A stretch of 64,000 nt of DNA from Croceibacterium soli (lineage in GTDB: Bacteria; Pseudomonadota; Alphaproteobacteria; Sphingomonadales; Sphingomonadaceae): assembly GCF_009828065.1 (NCBI RefSeq), contig NZ_WTYK01000004.1:62001-126000 (forward strand), given 5' to 3'. Below the pieces are notes generated by a model. That model was not told where the DNA came from, made no database searches, and worked only from the letters and a program-made list of their open reading frames with translations. The translations under genes and the position numbers were made by a program. Shown here piece by piece: positions 43,180-51,852 of this stretch. Within the stretch, counting starts at the first letter, position 1; each line of letters starts with the position of its first letter.

Positions 43180-43908
43180 TCAGATCTGGATCGTGATTGA
43201 GACGTTCTCCGAACTCGTGCCCGCTGCCTCGGCGATCCTCTGCTTGCAGCTCTGCACCAATTCTCCCAGCGGCACGGTCTCGCCTTCCGCGGCGCCCCGA
43301 TGCTCGTCCGCTGAGCGACGTGCGGCAGAGGTCTCGCCGAAGAGCAACTCGCGCTCCGATGCGCCGAGTGCCACGGCAAGTGCCTGAACCGACTTCTGGC
43401 GGGGCCGCACATCGTCCCGTTCCCACTTCCAGACGGTCGGCTTGCTGACGCCGACGAGCCGCGCCAGGCCGATAAGGCTGATGCCGCGTTGCTTGCGAAT
43501 TCGCCGGAGACGGGTGCCGAAGCTTTCCTCGCTGGCCGGCTCGTCCGCGGGCGGCGAGCCGTGGTCCTCCGCAGAAACCGGCTGCGGCCCGCTCAGCAAT
43601 TGCGAGGCGCTCAGCGTCGCGCGGCTGATGCGCTTCTCGAACTTGCAGCCGAAGAACTCGTTGCTCGCCCATACGACATCGGCCTCGGTTGGCCCGGCGT
43701 GGGGCAGGACCACTTCGATCCGTTCACCGACGGAGAGTTGCCCGGATGTCTGCAGGAGAAGGCCGGTCTCAGAGAGGTCGTGCACGACGACGTTCAGCGC
43801 TTCGCCCGAACTGCTCGCCCCCGGTGCAAGCAGGCGCAGCTTGCGGCGCGGCCCGACACGGCTTTCCACGGCGCGGCGGCGTTGCTCGAGATGGGCTTCT
43901 ATCGACAT
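43180..43908 (-). CDS. PilZ-XRE fusion transcriptional regulator
   Basis: This 242-residue protein joins an N-terminal PilZ domain (about 9-90) to a C-terminal XRE helix-turn-helix (about 130-190). PilZ c-di-GMP motifs are present: RVGPR (RxxxR) at about 17-21 and DLSETG (DxSxxG) at about 44-49. The HTH includes 'ISLIGLARLVGVSKPTVWKW'. This suggests a transcription factor that senses c-di-GMP. The ATG at 43908 follows GGGAG at good spacing; longer in-frame starts at 43995 and 44160 lack one. Its targets are unknown, but adhesin, pilus and polysaccharide genes are close by. Confidence 0.87.
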   Translation of the reverse strand: MSIEAHLEQRRRAVESRVGPRRKLRLLAPGASSSGEALNVVVHDLSETGLLLQTSGQLSVGERIEVVLPHAGPTEADVVWASNEFFGCKFEKRISRATLSASQLLSGPQPVSAEDHGSPPADEPASEESFGTRLRRIRKQRGISLIGLARLVGVSKPTVWKWERDDVRPRQKSVQALAVALGASERELLFGETSAARRSADEHRGAAEGETVPLGELVQSCKQRIAEAAGTSSENVSITIQI

Positions 43909-44107
43909 GTTGCAATCTCCCTTGCGGGAGGACTCAAGCCCATCCAGGTTAATTTCAGGTTTAGGAACGGACGCCGCGGCTGCATTCTGGGACATAGTGT
44001 TTACGCAAAAGGACCTTTCGTTGCCGCTGCGGTGCTCATCCTGATCCCGGGCAGCTGTCTTGGGTTGCTTTGCCGCGCTTCTGCTTGGGACCGCTGCAGC
44101 GGCCGGC

Positions 44108-44142
44108 GGTTGCCTTCTCAAGCCGCTACAGGAGAGGCAACC
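44108..44142. promoter_or_regulatory. Inverted repeat GGTTGCCT-N19-AGGCAACC
   Basis: Perfect eight-base arms with a 19-base spacer, 83 bp beyond the HerA-type gene stop and 200 bp before the PilZ-XRE start. It could be a weak transcript end or an operator. Confidence 0.4.
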
Positions 44143-44144
44143 CT

Positions 44145-44164
44145 GTGAATATAGGAACATTCAC
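44145..44164. promoter_or_regulatory. Dyad GTGAAT-N8-ATTCAC
   Basis: A 20-bp imperfect palindrome with perfect six-base arms, of the size bound by dimeric XRE-type regulators. Autoregulation by the PilZ-XRE protein is a guess. Confidence 0.35.
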
Positions 44165-44224
44165 TCACATCGCCGCGCGAGCGCCGCGCGCCGCCGCCGA
44201 AGCACTGCTCACCGCAAACGCAGA

Positions 44225-45682
44225 TCAGGGCTGCGCATGCTCCAGGCCGGGAACGCTCAGTGTGCGCCCTCCCCCATAATCCTCGCGGACGAGGATCACG
44301 CCCTTCTTCTCCAGATGCTCGAGCAGGCGCCTGATGCGGCCGGGAGAGTTGGTCCCGTAGACGCGCGAGAGTTCGTCTTCGTCGGGACCTTCGCCGCGTT
44401 CGGCCATCGTTCGGGCGATGAGCAGGAACGGCGCCAGCACGTCGTCTTCCAGCTCGGAGCCCAGTTCCGCGATCGCTTCCCGTTCCCGCTCCGGCAGGCG
44501 GTCGAGACCGGCGAGAGCCATCGCGAAGCGGCGGCGGAAGCCGGACATGTCGAGCCCAGCGGAGACATGGCGCTTGCGGCACTGCGTGAGAAAGGCCTGG
44601 AATAGCGCGGCCGTGGGTCGGAAGGCAGAGCCCGCATCGGCGGCCATTTCGCGCAAGATCGACTGGACTGCCTCCGTGCGCTCTTCCGCGGGCTGTTCCG
44701 GGGCCTCAGGCCCTGCCGGCGGTTGCGGCTGCCCCAGTTCTTCCATGCGATGGGCGATCTCGGCTGCACTGTCGGAAGAGGGCGCAGGCGGCGGCGGCGG
44801 AGCTTCAATCCGCGCTTTGGCGGCGGGGGCAAGCTGCGTGTGGAGCAGCGCCTCCATGTCTTCCGGCGGGGCCGAGGGCAGAGGGAGCAGTCCCCCACTG
44901 CTGGCCCGTGGGCCCGATGTGACCGAACCGATCCGCACTTTTATCGGCCGCCGCGAGATCGCCGGACCGAGACCCAGGAACCGGCCGCGTTCGAGGTCGC
45001 GGATCTGCTCCGCCTGGCGCCGCTCCATGCCCAGCAGGTCGGCCGCGCGGATCATGTCGATATCCAGGAAGGTGCGGCCCATCAGGAAGTTCGAGGCTTC
45101 GGCGGCCACGTTCTTGGCCAGCTTCGCCAGGCGCTGCGTCGCCACGATGCCCGCAAGCCCTCGCTTGCGGCCGCGGCACATAAGGTTGGTCATCGCATTC
45201 AGCGAAATCCGCCGCGTGTCCTCGCTGATCTCGCCGGACACCGCCGGAGCGAACATCTGCGCTTCGTCGACCACCACCAGCGCGGGAAACCAGTGCTCGC
45301 GCGGGGCATCGAACAGGGCCGAGAGGAAGTGCGCCGCGCAGCGGATCTGCTGCTCCACGTCGAGGCCTTCCAGCGCCAGGACCACCGAGACCCGGTGCTT
45401 GCGGGTGCGCTCCGCCAGTGTCTCGATCTCGGCGACGGAGTGACTCGCCCCGTCGATGACCACGTGATCGAAGTGGTCGGCCAGCGACACGAAATCGCCT
45501 TCCGGATCGACGATAACCTGCTGGACGAGCCCCGCGCTCTGTTCCAGCAGACGCCGCAGCAGATGCGATTTGCCGGAGCCGCTGTTCCCCTGCACCAGCA
45601 GGCGCGTGGCGAGCAGTTCTTCGATGTCAATCCGCACAGGCTTGCCGGACTCGTCCTCGCCAATGACAACCTGCGCTTCCAC
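44225..45682 (-). CDS. HerA/DUF87-type ATP-binding protein
   Basis: This is a hexameric-helicase-like ATPase of about 485 residues. Walker A GNSGSGKSHLLRRLLEQSA is near residue 33, 'QQVIVDPEGDF' follows, Walker B is 'LVVVDEAQMFAP', then 'LMCRGRKRGLAGIVATQRL'. A Pro-rich linker leads to a C-terminal winged-helix-like region ending 'HLEKKGVILVREDYGGG'. HerA relatives translocate DNA in repair or plasmid processes. No ATG fits; the GTG at 45682 is the best start I see, but TTG at 45718 or a start nearer 45770 is possible. It follows the PepSY gene on the same strand without an obvious functional link. Confidence 0.82.
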   Translation of the reverse strand: MEAQVVIGEDESGKPVRIDIEELLATRLLVQGNSGSGKSHLLRRLLEQSAGLVQQVIVDPEGDFVSLADHFDHVVIDGASHSVAEIETLAERTRKHRVSVVLALEGLDVEQQIRCAAHFLSALFDAPREHWFPALVVVDEAQMFAPAVSGEISEDTRRISLNAMTNLMCRGRKRGLAGIVATQRLAKLAKNVAAEASNFLMGRTFLDIDMIRAADLLGMERRQAEQIRDLERGRFLGLGPAISRRPIKVRIGSVTSGPRASSGGLLPLPSAPPEDMEALLHTQLAPAAKARIEAPPPPPAPSSDSAAEIAHRMEELGQPQPPAGPEAPEQPAEERTEAVQSILREMAADAGSAFRPTAALFQAFLTQCRKRHVSAGLDMSGFRRRFAMALAGLDRLPEREREAIAELGSELEDDVLAPFLLIARTMAERGEGPDEDELSRVYGTNSPGRIRRLLEHLEKKGVILVREDYGGGRTLSVPGLEHAQP

Positions 45683-45771
45683 CGGCCTGGCGATAGCCGC
45701 CGGCGGCGTCAGGCCCAAGGCTCCGACGAGCGCTTTCGGTGCTTTTTCAACACCCGCGCCGCGGTCGGGCT

Positions 45772-46104
45772 TCAGCCCGCCGGATCGAAGCCCTTGGCGC
45801 GGAAGATTTCCTGGCCGCGCCGGTACACGATCAGCTTCTTCAGGGTGACGGGATGGAAGAACGCTTCCAGCACCTGGCCGGCTTCGTTGCGGGCATAAAC
45901 CTCGTAGCAATCGCCCTGCACCAGCGCTTTTTCGAGTTGCCAGCCTTCGGCCCAGACTTTCTTGCGCAGCTCCGCCATCGGCTTCCACTTGTCCTTGGGG
46001 CCGGAGTTGCAGGTCACCTCCCCATCGGCCTGGGCGGGCGACGCCATTAGGGCGCAGCCGAGCGCCGCGGCGAAGGCGACCAGTGGGGGGCGAATCGTTT
46101 TCAT
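45772..46104 (-). CDS. Small secreted PepSY-domain protein
   Basis: This 110-residue exported protein has a signal peptide (about 1-26, ending SPAQA) and a PepSY-like domain: 'PMAELRKKVWAEGWQLEKAL', 'GDCYEVYARNEAGQVLEAFF', 'HPVTLKKLIV'. PepSY proteins of this size often accompany ferric reductase-like membrane proteins in iron uptake clusters. The ATG at 46104 follows AAAGGA and overlaps the reductase-like gene stop by four bases. Its exact role is not known. Confidence 0.82.
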   Translation of the reverse strand: MKTIRPPLVAFAAALGCALMASPAQADGEVTCNSGPKDKWKPMAELRKKVWAEGWQLEKALVQGDCYEVYARNEAGQVLEAFFHPVTLKKLIVYRRGQEIFRAKGFDPAG

Positions 46105-46700
46105 GCGAAAGTCCTTTCTCGTGTTACCTTGGTCGAAACGCGCCAGGCGCGCAGCAGCCAGGCCATGGCTAGCGGCAGAAGATGAATGGCCGCTGGTTTC
46201 CAGTTCCAGTCGAGCAGCAGCCAGTGCGCGAGCGCCAGCACAAACGCCGCATAGACGAGCCGCTGGATGCGCTTCCAGCCTCGCCCAAGCCACCGCATCG
46301 CGCGGTCAAAGCTGACCGCCGCCGGCAGGATCATCAGGAAAAGCGCGAGCCATCCGGTCCAGATGCCGGGCAGGCCCAGCTCGTCCAGCATCGCCGCGAT
46401 AGTGCGCATGTCGATGACATAGATCGCCAGGTGCAGCAGGGCATAGGCAAACGCCGCCACTCCCAGGTTGCGGCGGATGGAAAGCCAGCCGCGCAGGAAG
46501 CGGTTCGGGCCGAAGGCGTCGATCAGGGGCCCCGGCAGCATGGCCAGCACCATCAGGCGCACGGACGTCTCGCCGCTCGGGTGGAGCAGGTCCATCGGCA
46601 ACGCCTCTCCGCCCACTAGCCCGCGCAGCATCAGCGCGGCCGGGACCGCCAGCAGGAGCCACAGGATCGCCTTGGCTGTGGCGCGCGGCAAGAGCGTCAT
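46101..46700 (-). CDS. Ferric-reductase-like (MsrQ-type) transmembrane haem protein
   Basis: This 199-residue polytopic protein of the ferric reductase-like transmembrane family has five to six helices. Paired histidines in 'ALLHLAIYVID' and 'LAHWLLLDWNWKPAAIHLLP' suit b-type haem ligation. It resembles MsrQ, but no msrP gene is next to it. It is instead coupled to a PiuC-type hydroxylase (ATGA overlap) and a PepSY protein. Here it more likely moves electrons for iron release from siderophores, which is inference. Confidence 0.82.
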   Translation of the reverse strand: MTLLPRATAKAILWLLLAVPAALMLRGLVGGEALPMDLLHPSGETSVRLMVLAMLPGPLIDAFGPNRFLRGWLSIRRNLGVAAFAYALLHLAIYVIDMRTIAAMLDELGLPGIWTGWLALFLMILPAAVSFDRAMRWLGRGWKRIQRLVYAAFVLALAHWLLLDWNWKPAAIHLLPLAMAWLLRAWRVSTKVTRERTFA

Positions 46701-47380
46701 AGCGTCGCCCAGCGGCGCAGGAGGTTGTGATAGACGTGGATCAGCCGGTCGAGATCGGGATCGTCCTTGGTCCGGCCCACCGATAGCGACTGGATCGACT
46801 GGTCGAGATCGAACAGCATCGACCGCGCCTGGGTATCCGCCACGGCGCTCTGCAGCCACAGGATCGCCGCGATGCGCTGGCCCCGGGTCACGGGAGTCAC
46901 CTGGTGCAGGCTGCTGGACGGGTAGAGCACCATGTCCCCCGCCGCGAGCTTCACCCCCTGCCCGCCATAGGCATCCTCGATCACGAGTTCACCGCCGTCG
47001 TAATCGGCCGGGTCCGAAAGGAAGAGAGTGGCGGAAAGGTCGCTGCGGATCGTCCTGTTCGCATCCGGCATGCGCATCAGCGCGGAATCGACGTGCGTGC
47101 CGTAGTGTCCGCCGTTCTGGTACAGGTTGAACATCGGCGGGAAGATCGTCTCTGCCAGCGAGGCCGAGATGAACAGCGCGTTGTGCCCCAGCTTGCGCAG
47201 GATGGTGTTGCCGAGTTCGCCGGCCAGCGGATCGGCCCGGTCGAGCTGGAGGTTCTGCTTAACCGCCACCGAACGCGAGCCGGCCGTTTGCGCCCCGTCT
47301 ACCCAAGCTGCTGCATCGAGCAGCTCGCGCATGGCGGCGACTTCATCCCGGTCCAGGACCTGTTCGATGACGATCAGCAT
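46697..47380 (-). CDS. piuC: PiuC-family Fe(II)/2-oxoglutarate-dependent hydroxylase
   Basis: This 227-residue PKHD-type hydroxylase has the iron-binding facial triad HVD ('GTHVDSALM' near residue 96) with the distal His in 'SSSLHQVTPVTRGQR' and the oxoglutarate-binding Arg in the same motif. Length and motifs match PiuC/YbiX, a constant neighbour of Fiu/PiuA siderophore receptors. Its substrate is not firmly known. It begins 59 bp after the receptor gene, across a strong stem-loop. Confidence 0.92.
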   Translation of the reverse strand: MLIVIEQVLDRDEVAAMRELLDAAAWVDGAQTAGSRSVAVKQNLQLDRADPLAGELGNTILRKLGHNALFISASLAETIFPPMFNLYQNGGHYGTHVDSALMRMPDANRTIRSDLSATLFLSDPADYDGGELVIEDAYGGQGVKLAAGDMVLYPSSSLHQVTPVTRGQRIAAILWLQSAVADTQARSMLFDLDQSIQSLSVGRTKDDPDLDRLIHVYHNLLRRWATL

Positions 47381-47400
47381 GTCTTACCTGTTTGCAGCAC

Positions 47401-47432
47401 GGGCCGGAGGCGGTTTGCGCCGCCCCCGGCCC
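47401..47432 (-). terminator. GC-rich hairpin between siderophore receptor and piuC
   Basis: GGGCCGG/CCGGCCC and inner GGCGG/CCGCC form a 12-pair stem with one mismatch and a six-base loop, eight bases after the receptor stop. There is no T-run; it may cut transcription partly or protect the upstream mRNA. Confidence 0.6.
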
Positions 47433-47439
47433 CGCTTCG

Positions 47440-49818
47440 TCAGAACCGGCCCGTCAGGGTCAGCGTGGCGCGGCGTTCGTCACCCTTGTAGAGGAAGTGA
47501 CCGCTTCGGTAACCGGCAACGTAGTAGTTCTCGTTGCTGAGGTTGGTCACGTTCACCCGCGCCGCGATGTTCGAGCTGAGCTTGTAGCTCGCGAAGGCAT
47601 CGAACGTCCAATACGAGGGCACCTTGTAGGTGTAGGTGTTCAGCGTGAAGTTGTAGCTCGGCGCCGAGTCCGGCTGGCCGGTGTACATCGCTCCCTTGTA
47701 GGTCGCCGTGCCGCCGAAGGCGAACGCCTCCGTCGCCTGGTAGCGCAGCTGCCCGGTGAAATGGTTGTTGGCGAAGTTCGACAGGTTCTTGCCGACGTAA
47801 GTCTCGCCCGCCGGAGCTGCCGCGCTGGTCCGGAGGATCTCCGAGTCCATGAACGTCGCGCCGATCTGGCCGGAAAGCTGCGGCGTGATGTTGCCGACCA
47901 GGCCCAGTTCCACGCCCTTGATCCGGTGCTTGCCGGTGTTGAGCGAGCCGCCGGGCTCGTAGCCGGTGCCAACCGATTCGAAGACATCGTCCTTGGTGGT
48001 CCGGAACAGCGCTGCGGTGACCATGAAGCGGTCGTCGAACAGGTCCCACTTGGTGCCGAGTTCGAAGTTCGTCGAGGTTTCCGGCCGCCCGTCGCCCGCG
48101 GTCGAAGTACCGTCGCCGGGAACGCAGATGCCGCCATAGCCGCAGCTGCTGCCCAGATCGGATTCGCCGCCATTGATGTTTCGGGCAGTGCCCCAGCTGA
48201 AGTAGACCATGCCTTCTTCATGCGGCTTCACCACCACGCCGGCGTGGCCGTTCCACAGCGTGTCACCATAGCTGTATTCGGTGGTCCGCAGCGGATCGCC
48301 GACCGGGCGGCTGAGCGCCGTGATCGTGTTGCTGTAGTCGAAGTTGTCGAGACGCACTCCGCCGTGCAGCGTGAGCCAGGGGGTCACATCGACGGTGTCC
48401 ATCAAGTAGAACGACCAGGTTTCCACCTGCCAGTTCGAATCCTCACCCCCGCGCGTGATCTGGCGGCCCAGCAGCGAACCGATGTCACCCGCCACTACCG
48501 TGCGGTCAGGTCCTGCGGTGGTCAGGCAGTAGCTCGTGCCGCAGTTCGGCGTACCGGTGTTGGTGACCTGGAAGACGCCGTTGCGAACCTGCTGGTCGGA
48601 ATATTCCGCACCCACGATCAGCGTGTGCTGCATGGAGCCGGTGGCGAACTTGCCGATCGCGTTGAGCTGGTTGACGAAATACTCGACCTCTTGCCAACCC
48701 TGGTGGGTGCTCAGCGTCAGCGCCGCGTAGTTGCCGGTCGCCGGATCGTAGGCCCCTCCGCGCAGCCCGGTGACGACATAGCCGTTCTCCGTGGTGCCGT
48801 AGCGGGTGCTGTTGATGACCTGCAGGTTCTCCGACGGTTCGAAGAAGATCCGTCCGGTGAAAGTGTCGACCTCGGACTCCATGAAGTCCTCGTCTTGCAG
48901 GTAGGCCGGCACATCGTGCCAGGGGGCGTAGCGGGTGACGTTGCCCTCGGTGCCGGTCGGCGGCGGGAGATAGCCGCCCAGGTCCGGCGAGTCCTCGGCC
49001 GCGAGGTGATAGTAGTCGAGCAGGACGCGCACGCTCTCGCTCGGCGTCAGCAGGGCGGACACCGCCGCGCCCCAGCGCTCGCGGTCGGCGGGCTCGCGGT
49101 CCGGCACGTCCTGGCTGGAATAGAGCAGGTTGGCGCGGATCGCGGCGCTGTCGGACAGGCGGAAGTTGCTGTCGAGCGCCGCACGCCAGTACTCGTCCGT
49201 GCCCGCGCCCAGCTCGACCTTGTTGAAGTTGTAGTCGGTGCTCGCCTGCTTTGTGATGGAGTTCACCGCGCCGCCGCTGGTGCCGCGGCCGCCGAAAGTG
49301 CCGCTCGGCCCTTTGGTGATCTCGATCTGCTCCACCGCAAAGCTTTCGCGCGTGGTCATGCCGGGATCGCGCAGGCCGTCGACGAACACGTCGCTGCGCA
49401 CTTCCTCGCCGCGGATGATGTAGCGGTCGCCGAAAGCATTGCCGTTCTCGCCCGTGCCGACGGTTACGCCCGGCGTTCCGTCGAGGATGTCGCGCAAGTC
49501 GCTCGCGCCGGATTCCTCGATTTGGGTCTCGGTCAGCACGGTGATCGTCGCCGGCGTCTCCGACAGCGGCTTCACCCGGCGCGGATCGCCGGACACGCGC
49601 GCTTTGTAGGGCGCGCCTTCCTGCGTGTAGGGGTTCACGTCGGCCGTGCGGTCCTCGATCCGCAGCGTGCCGAGTTCGACTTCCTCGGCTTCCGCGCTCT
49701 CCGCATCCTGGGCGGCGGCCGGGTTGGCCATGAGGGCGGCGGTAAGGCCGAGCGCCATCGCCGTAGTCGGCCGGCGCAGGCTGGCCGGGCGCACTACGCC
49801 CGTGTGCTGGTTACGCAT
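47440..49818 (-). CDS. TonB-dependent siderophore receptor (Fiu/PiuA-like)
   Basis: This 792-residue outer membrane receptor has a signal region (about 1-37, ending ANPAAAQ), a plug domain (about 65-180) with 'LRDILDGTPGVTVG' and 'EQIEITKGPSGTFGGRGTSG', and a C-terminal barrel ending in Phe (LTLTGRF). It imports ferric siderophores using TonB energy. Adjacency to a PiuC gene places it with catecholate-type Fiu/PiuA receptors; the actual ligand is unknown. It follows tonB by 19 bp. Confidence 0.93.
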   Translation of the reverse strand: MRNQHTGVVRPASLRRPTTAMALGLTAALMANPAAAQDAESAEAEEVELGTLRIEDRTADVNPYTQEGAPYKARVSGDPRRVKPLSETPATITVLTETQIEESGASDLRDILDGTPGVTVGTGENGNAFGDRYIIRGEEVRSDVFVDGLRDPGMTTRESFAVEQIEITKGPSGTFGGRGTSGGAVNSITKQASTDYNFNKVELGAGTDEYWRAALDSNFRLSDSAAIRANLLYSSQDVPDREPADRERWGAAVSALLTPSESVRVLLDYYHLAAEDSPDLGGYLPPPTGTEGNVTRYAPWHDVPAYLQDEDFMESEVDTFTGRIFFEPSENLQVINSTRYGTTENGYVVTGLRGGAYDPATGNYAALTLSTHQGWQEVEYFVNQLNAIGKFATGSMQHTLIVGAEYSDQQVRNGVFQVTNTGTPNCGTSYCLTTAGPDRTVVAGDIGSLLGRQITRGGEDSNWQVETWSFYLMDTVDVTPWLTLHGGVRLDNFDYSNTITALSRPVGDPLRTTEYSYGDTLWNGHAGVVVKPHEEGMVYFSWGTARNINGGESDLGSSCGYGGICVPGDGTSTAGDGRPETSTNFELGTKWDLFDDRFMVTAALFRTTKDDVFESVGTGYEPGGSLNTGKHRIKGVELGLVGNITPQLSGQIGATFMDSEILRTSAAAPAGETYVGKNLSNFANNHFTGQLRYQATEAFAFGGTATYKGAMYTGQPDSAPSYNFTLNTYTYKVPSYWTFDAFASYKLSSNIAARVNVTNLSNENYYVAGYRSGHFLYKGDERRATLTLTGRF

Positions 49819-49837
49819 TGTCGTGTCCTTCCTGTTT

Positions 49838-50584
49838 TTAATCTGTTCTGAGCGAGTATTCGATGGGCAGGGATAGAGTGACGCTGTCCTGCCGCATGGA
49901 GGAGGGCATGCGCGGCAGCGGCGCGGCGCGGGACAGAAGCTCTAGCGTGACGCCGTCGAGCAGTTCGTAACCGCTGCTTTTTCGGACGCTGGCGCCGGAG
50001 ATGCCGCCGTTTCGGTCCACGGTGAAGCGGACGGTCACGACCCCTTGCTGCCGCGCCTTCTTGGCTTCGGGCGGGTAGACCTTGCGCTTCGCAAGGTGAG
50101 CCATGACCTTGGCGTAATAGTCCTGCTGCTGCCGCTTCGCCTGGGCGGAATCGCCCGGACTGTCTTCCTGCCCCTCGCTGGCTTGCGCGCGGGCCGGGGC
50201 CTGGGCGGCCGGCTGTGCGGGGGCGGCGGCCGCGACGGTCTGCGGCGCAGGGCGCGGCGCGACGGGTGCAGGCGCAGGTGGTGGGAGGCGGACCGCGTCC
50301 TGCGGGAGCGGGGCGCGCGGCTGCGGCAGGTCGATCGGCGAAGGCTGCTGCGTCGGCTGGACAGCCGGTTCCACCGGGTCGGCAGTGGGCTGCGGCTCGC
50401 TCGCCGCTTCGGCGGCGGCCAGCGGCGGAAGCTCGAGCATCACCACCGGCTCCGGCTCGCGGACCTCAGGCGCGCGGGCCCAGGTCAGCGCCAGCGCAAC
50501 CACGGCAGCGTGAGCAGCAAACACCGCCGCCGCCGCGCCGCCCCAGCGCACCGCTTCAGGCGAGGAGGCCGCCCGCGCGATCAT
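49838..50584 (-). CDS. tonB: TonB energy-transducing protein
   Basis: This 248-residue protein has an N-terminal transmembrane anchor (about 17-39), a Pro/Gln/Ala-rich periplasmic spacer (about 45-150) and a C-terminal TonB domain with 'YPPEAKKARQQGVVTVRFTV', 'SGYELLDGVTLELLSRAAPL' and 'PRMP'. It transmits proton-motive force from ExbBD to the outer membrane receptor encoded next to it. The start overlaps the exbD stop (ATGA). Confidence 0.92.
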   Translation of the reverse strand: MIARAASSPEAVRWGGAAAAVFAAHAAVVALALTWARAPEVREPEPVVMLELPPLAAAEAASEPQPTADPVEPAVQPTQQPSPIDLPQPRAPLPQDAVRLPPPAPAPVAPRPAPQTVAAAAPAQPAAQAPARAQASEGQEDSPGDSAQAKRQQQDYYAKVMAHLAKRKVYPPEAKKARQQGVVTVRFTVDRNGGISGASVRKSSGYELLDGVTLELLSRAAPLPRMPSSMRQDSVTLSLPIEYSLRTD

Positions 50585-51012
50585 CGGCCCGGCGCCGCCT
50601 CGACCCCGACCAGGCCGACGTGGAGATAACCGGACGCGCGCAGGCCGTTCATCGCCTCCATGATCGTGCCGTAGGGCACGGCCTTGTCTGCGCGCAGGAA
50701 CACGCGCTGCTCGCGGTCGCCGCCGGTCGCGGCCTCGATCGCCTGCCCGAGCCCCCCGGCGCTGACGGGCGTTTCGTTGACCACCATCGCACCGCCGGCG
50801 CGGATCGAGAGATAGACCGGCGTTTCCGGGCGCGGCGCAGGCTCGGCGCTGGCGACGGGCAGATCGACATCGACGTCCACCGTAGCCAGCGGGGCTGCGA
50901 CCATGAAGATGATCAGCAGGACCAGCATGACGTCGATGAACGGCGTCACGTTGATCTCATGCGCCACGGCCAGGTCGTCCTCGCCGCTGCTGCTGCTGCT
51001 TCCGAGCCGCAT
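50581..51012 (-). CDS. exbD: ExbD biopolymer transport protein
   Basis: This 143-residue protein has a single transmembrane helix with the conserved Asp, 'INVTPFIDVMLVLLIIFMVA' (about 18-37), and a periplasmic domain ending with 'MEAMNGLRASGYLHVGLVG'. With ExbB it forms the proton-driven motor for TonB. The ATG at 51012 is ten bases after the exbB stop, and the size matches the family. Confidence 0.93.
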   Translation of the reverse strand: MRLGSSSSSGEDDLAVAHEINVTPFIDVMLVLLIIFMVAAPLATVDVDVDLPVASAEPAPRPETPVYLSIRAGGAMVVNETPVSAGGLGQAIEAATGGDREQRVFLRADKAVPYGTIMEAMNGLRASGYLHVGLVGVEAAPGR

Positions 51013-51022
51013 CGCCACCGGC

Positions 51023-51790
51023 TCAGCCCCTCGCCGCCGCGATCGTGCCGCGGCTGAGATCGCGCGAGACGACGCGCAGGAGCGCTGCGGCGGTATCCGC
51101 CACCACCGCGCGATGGGCGGCGATCTGCCGGGCGAAGTGGTTGTAGATGACCACTGCGGGGATGGCGGCGACAAGGCCCAGCGCGGTCGCCAGCAGCGCT
51201 TCGGCGATACCCGGAGCGACGACGGCGAGGTTGGTGGTCTGCTTCTCGGCAATGCCGATAAAGCTGTTCATGATGCCCCAGACGGTCCCGAACAGGCCGA
51301 CGAACGGCGCCGTGGCGCCGATCGTCGCGAGAACATTGACGCCCCTGGTCATCGTGCGGGCGACCTGCGCCTCGTGCCGGTCGAAGCGGGATGCCACGCG
51401 CTCCTTCACGCCTTCCGGATCGTGCAGAGCGTCGGCCGAGAGGAGTAGCTCAGCGTTGGCGCCCTGAACCATCGCCGATCCGGCCAGGGCCGGCTTGTCG
51501 CCTGCTTCAGCCAGCGAGCGCAGCGCGTCCGCATCCTGGCGCACCTGATTGGCCAGGAGCGTGGCCTTGCGCAGTTCCAGCGTCTTGGCGACGAACACCG
51601 TCCAGCTAACGATCGAAGCGACGATCAAGCCGATCATCACCAGCTTCACGACCCAATCGGCTTCGGCGAACATGCTCCCCACCGAAAGATCGGTCGGGAT
51701 CGTCTCTACCGGCGCCCCCAAAGCGGCTGCCGGGAAGCCGGCGCCAGCGATCGCGAACGCACAGATGCGCACTGTTGAAAATTTCCTCAC
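51023..51790 (-). CDS. exbB: ExbB (MotA/TolQ/ExbB family) proton channel protein
   Basis: This 255-residue protein has an N-terminal hydrophobic region, then three transmembrane helices including 'GATAPFVGLFGTVWGIMNSF' and 'AEALLATALGLVAAIPAVVIYN', the ExbB channel signature. It starts the iron operon. The GTG at 51790 has AGGGGA four bases upstream; a TTG at 51808 is the alternative. Fur-like sites lie 35-85 bp upstream. Confidence 0.9.
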   Translation of the reverse strand: MRKFSTVRICAFAIAGAGFPAAALGAPVETIPTDLSVGSMFAEADWVVKLVMIGLIVASIVSWTVFVAKTLELRKATLLANQVRQDADALRSLAEAGDKPALAGSAMVQGANAELLLSADALHDPEGVKERVASRFDRHEAQVARTMTRGVNVLATIGATAPFVGLFGTVWGIMNSFIGIAEKQTTNLAVVAPGIAEALLATALGLVAAIPAVVIYNHFARQIAAHRAVVADTAAALLRVVSRDLSRGTIAAARG

Positions 51791-51824
51791 GCTGTCCCCT
51801 GATGGCAACGAATCATTGCTCTAT

Positions 51825-51839
51825 TGCGAGTCACTTGCA
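51825..51839. promoter_or_regulatory. Fur-box-like 7-1-7 dyad upstream of exbB
   Basis: TGCGAGT-C-ACTTGCA is a 7-1-7 inverted repeat with one mismatch, the architecture of Fur sites, 35 bp upstream of the exbB start. It suggests iron repression of the operon. Confidence 0.6.
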
Positions 51840-51852
51840 GATAGGTTCGGCT

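Larger units (their letters stand above)
43909..44224. other. 316-bp region upstream of the PilZ-XRE gene with two dyads
   Basis: No gene is supported here, although the frame of the regulator stays open to 44160. It contains an inverted repeat GGTTGCCT/AGGCAACC at 44108-44142 and GTGAAT/ATTCAC at 44145-44164. Confidence 0.55.

Noticed and set aside
43909-44160. N-terminal extension of the PilZ-XRE protein
   Set aside because: The frame stays open, but there is no ribosome site at 43995 or 44160. The ATG at 43908 has a strong one and fits the PilZ boundary.
46101-46700. Straight assignment as msrQ
   Set aside because: No msrP methionine sulfoxide reductase gene is adjacent and the gene is coupled to piuC, so the general ferric-reductase-like name is safer.
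47392-49851. 819-codon plus-strand frame opposite the siderophore receptor
   Set aside because: It is the antisense shadow of a clear TonB-dependent receptor. The composition is non-protein-like and it has no family motif.
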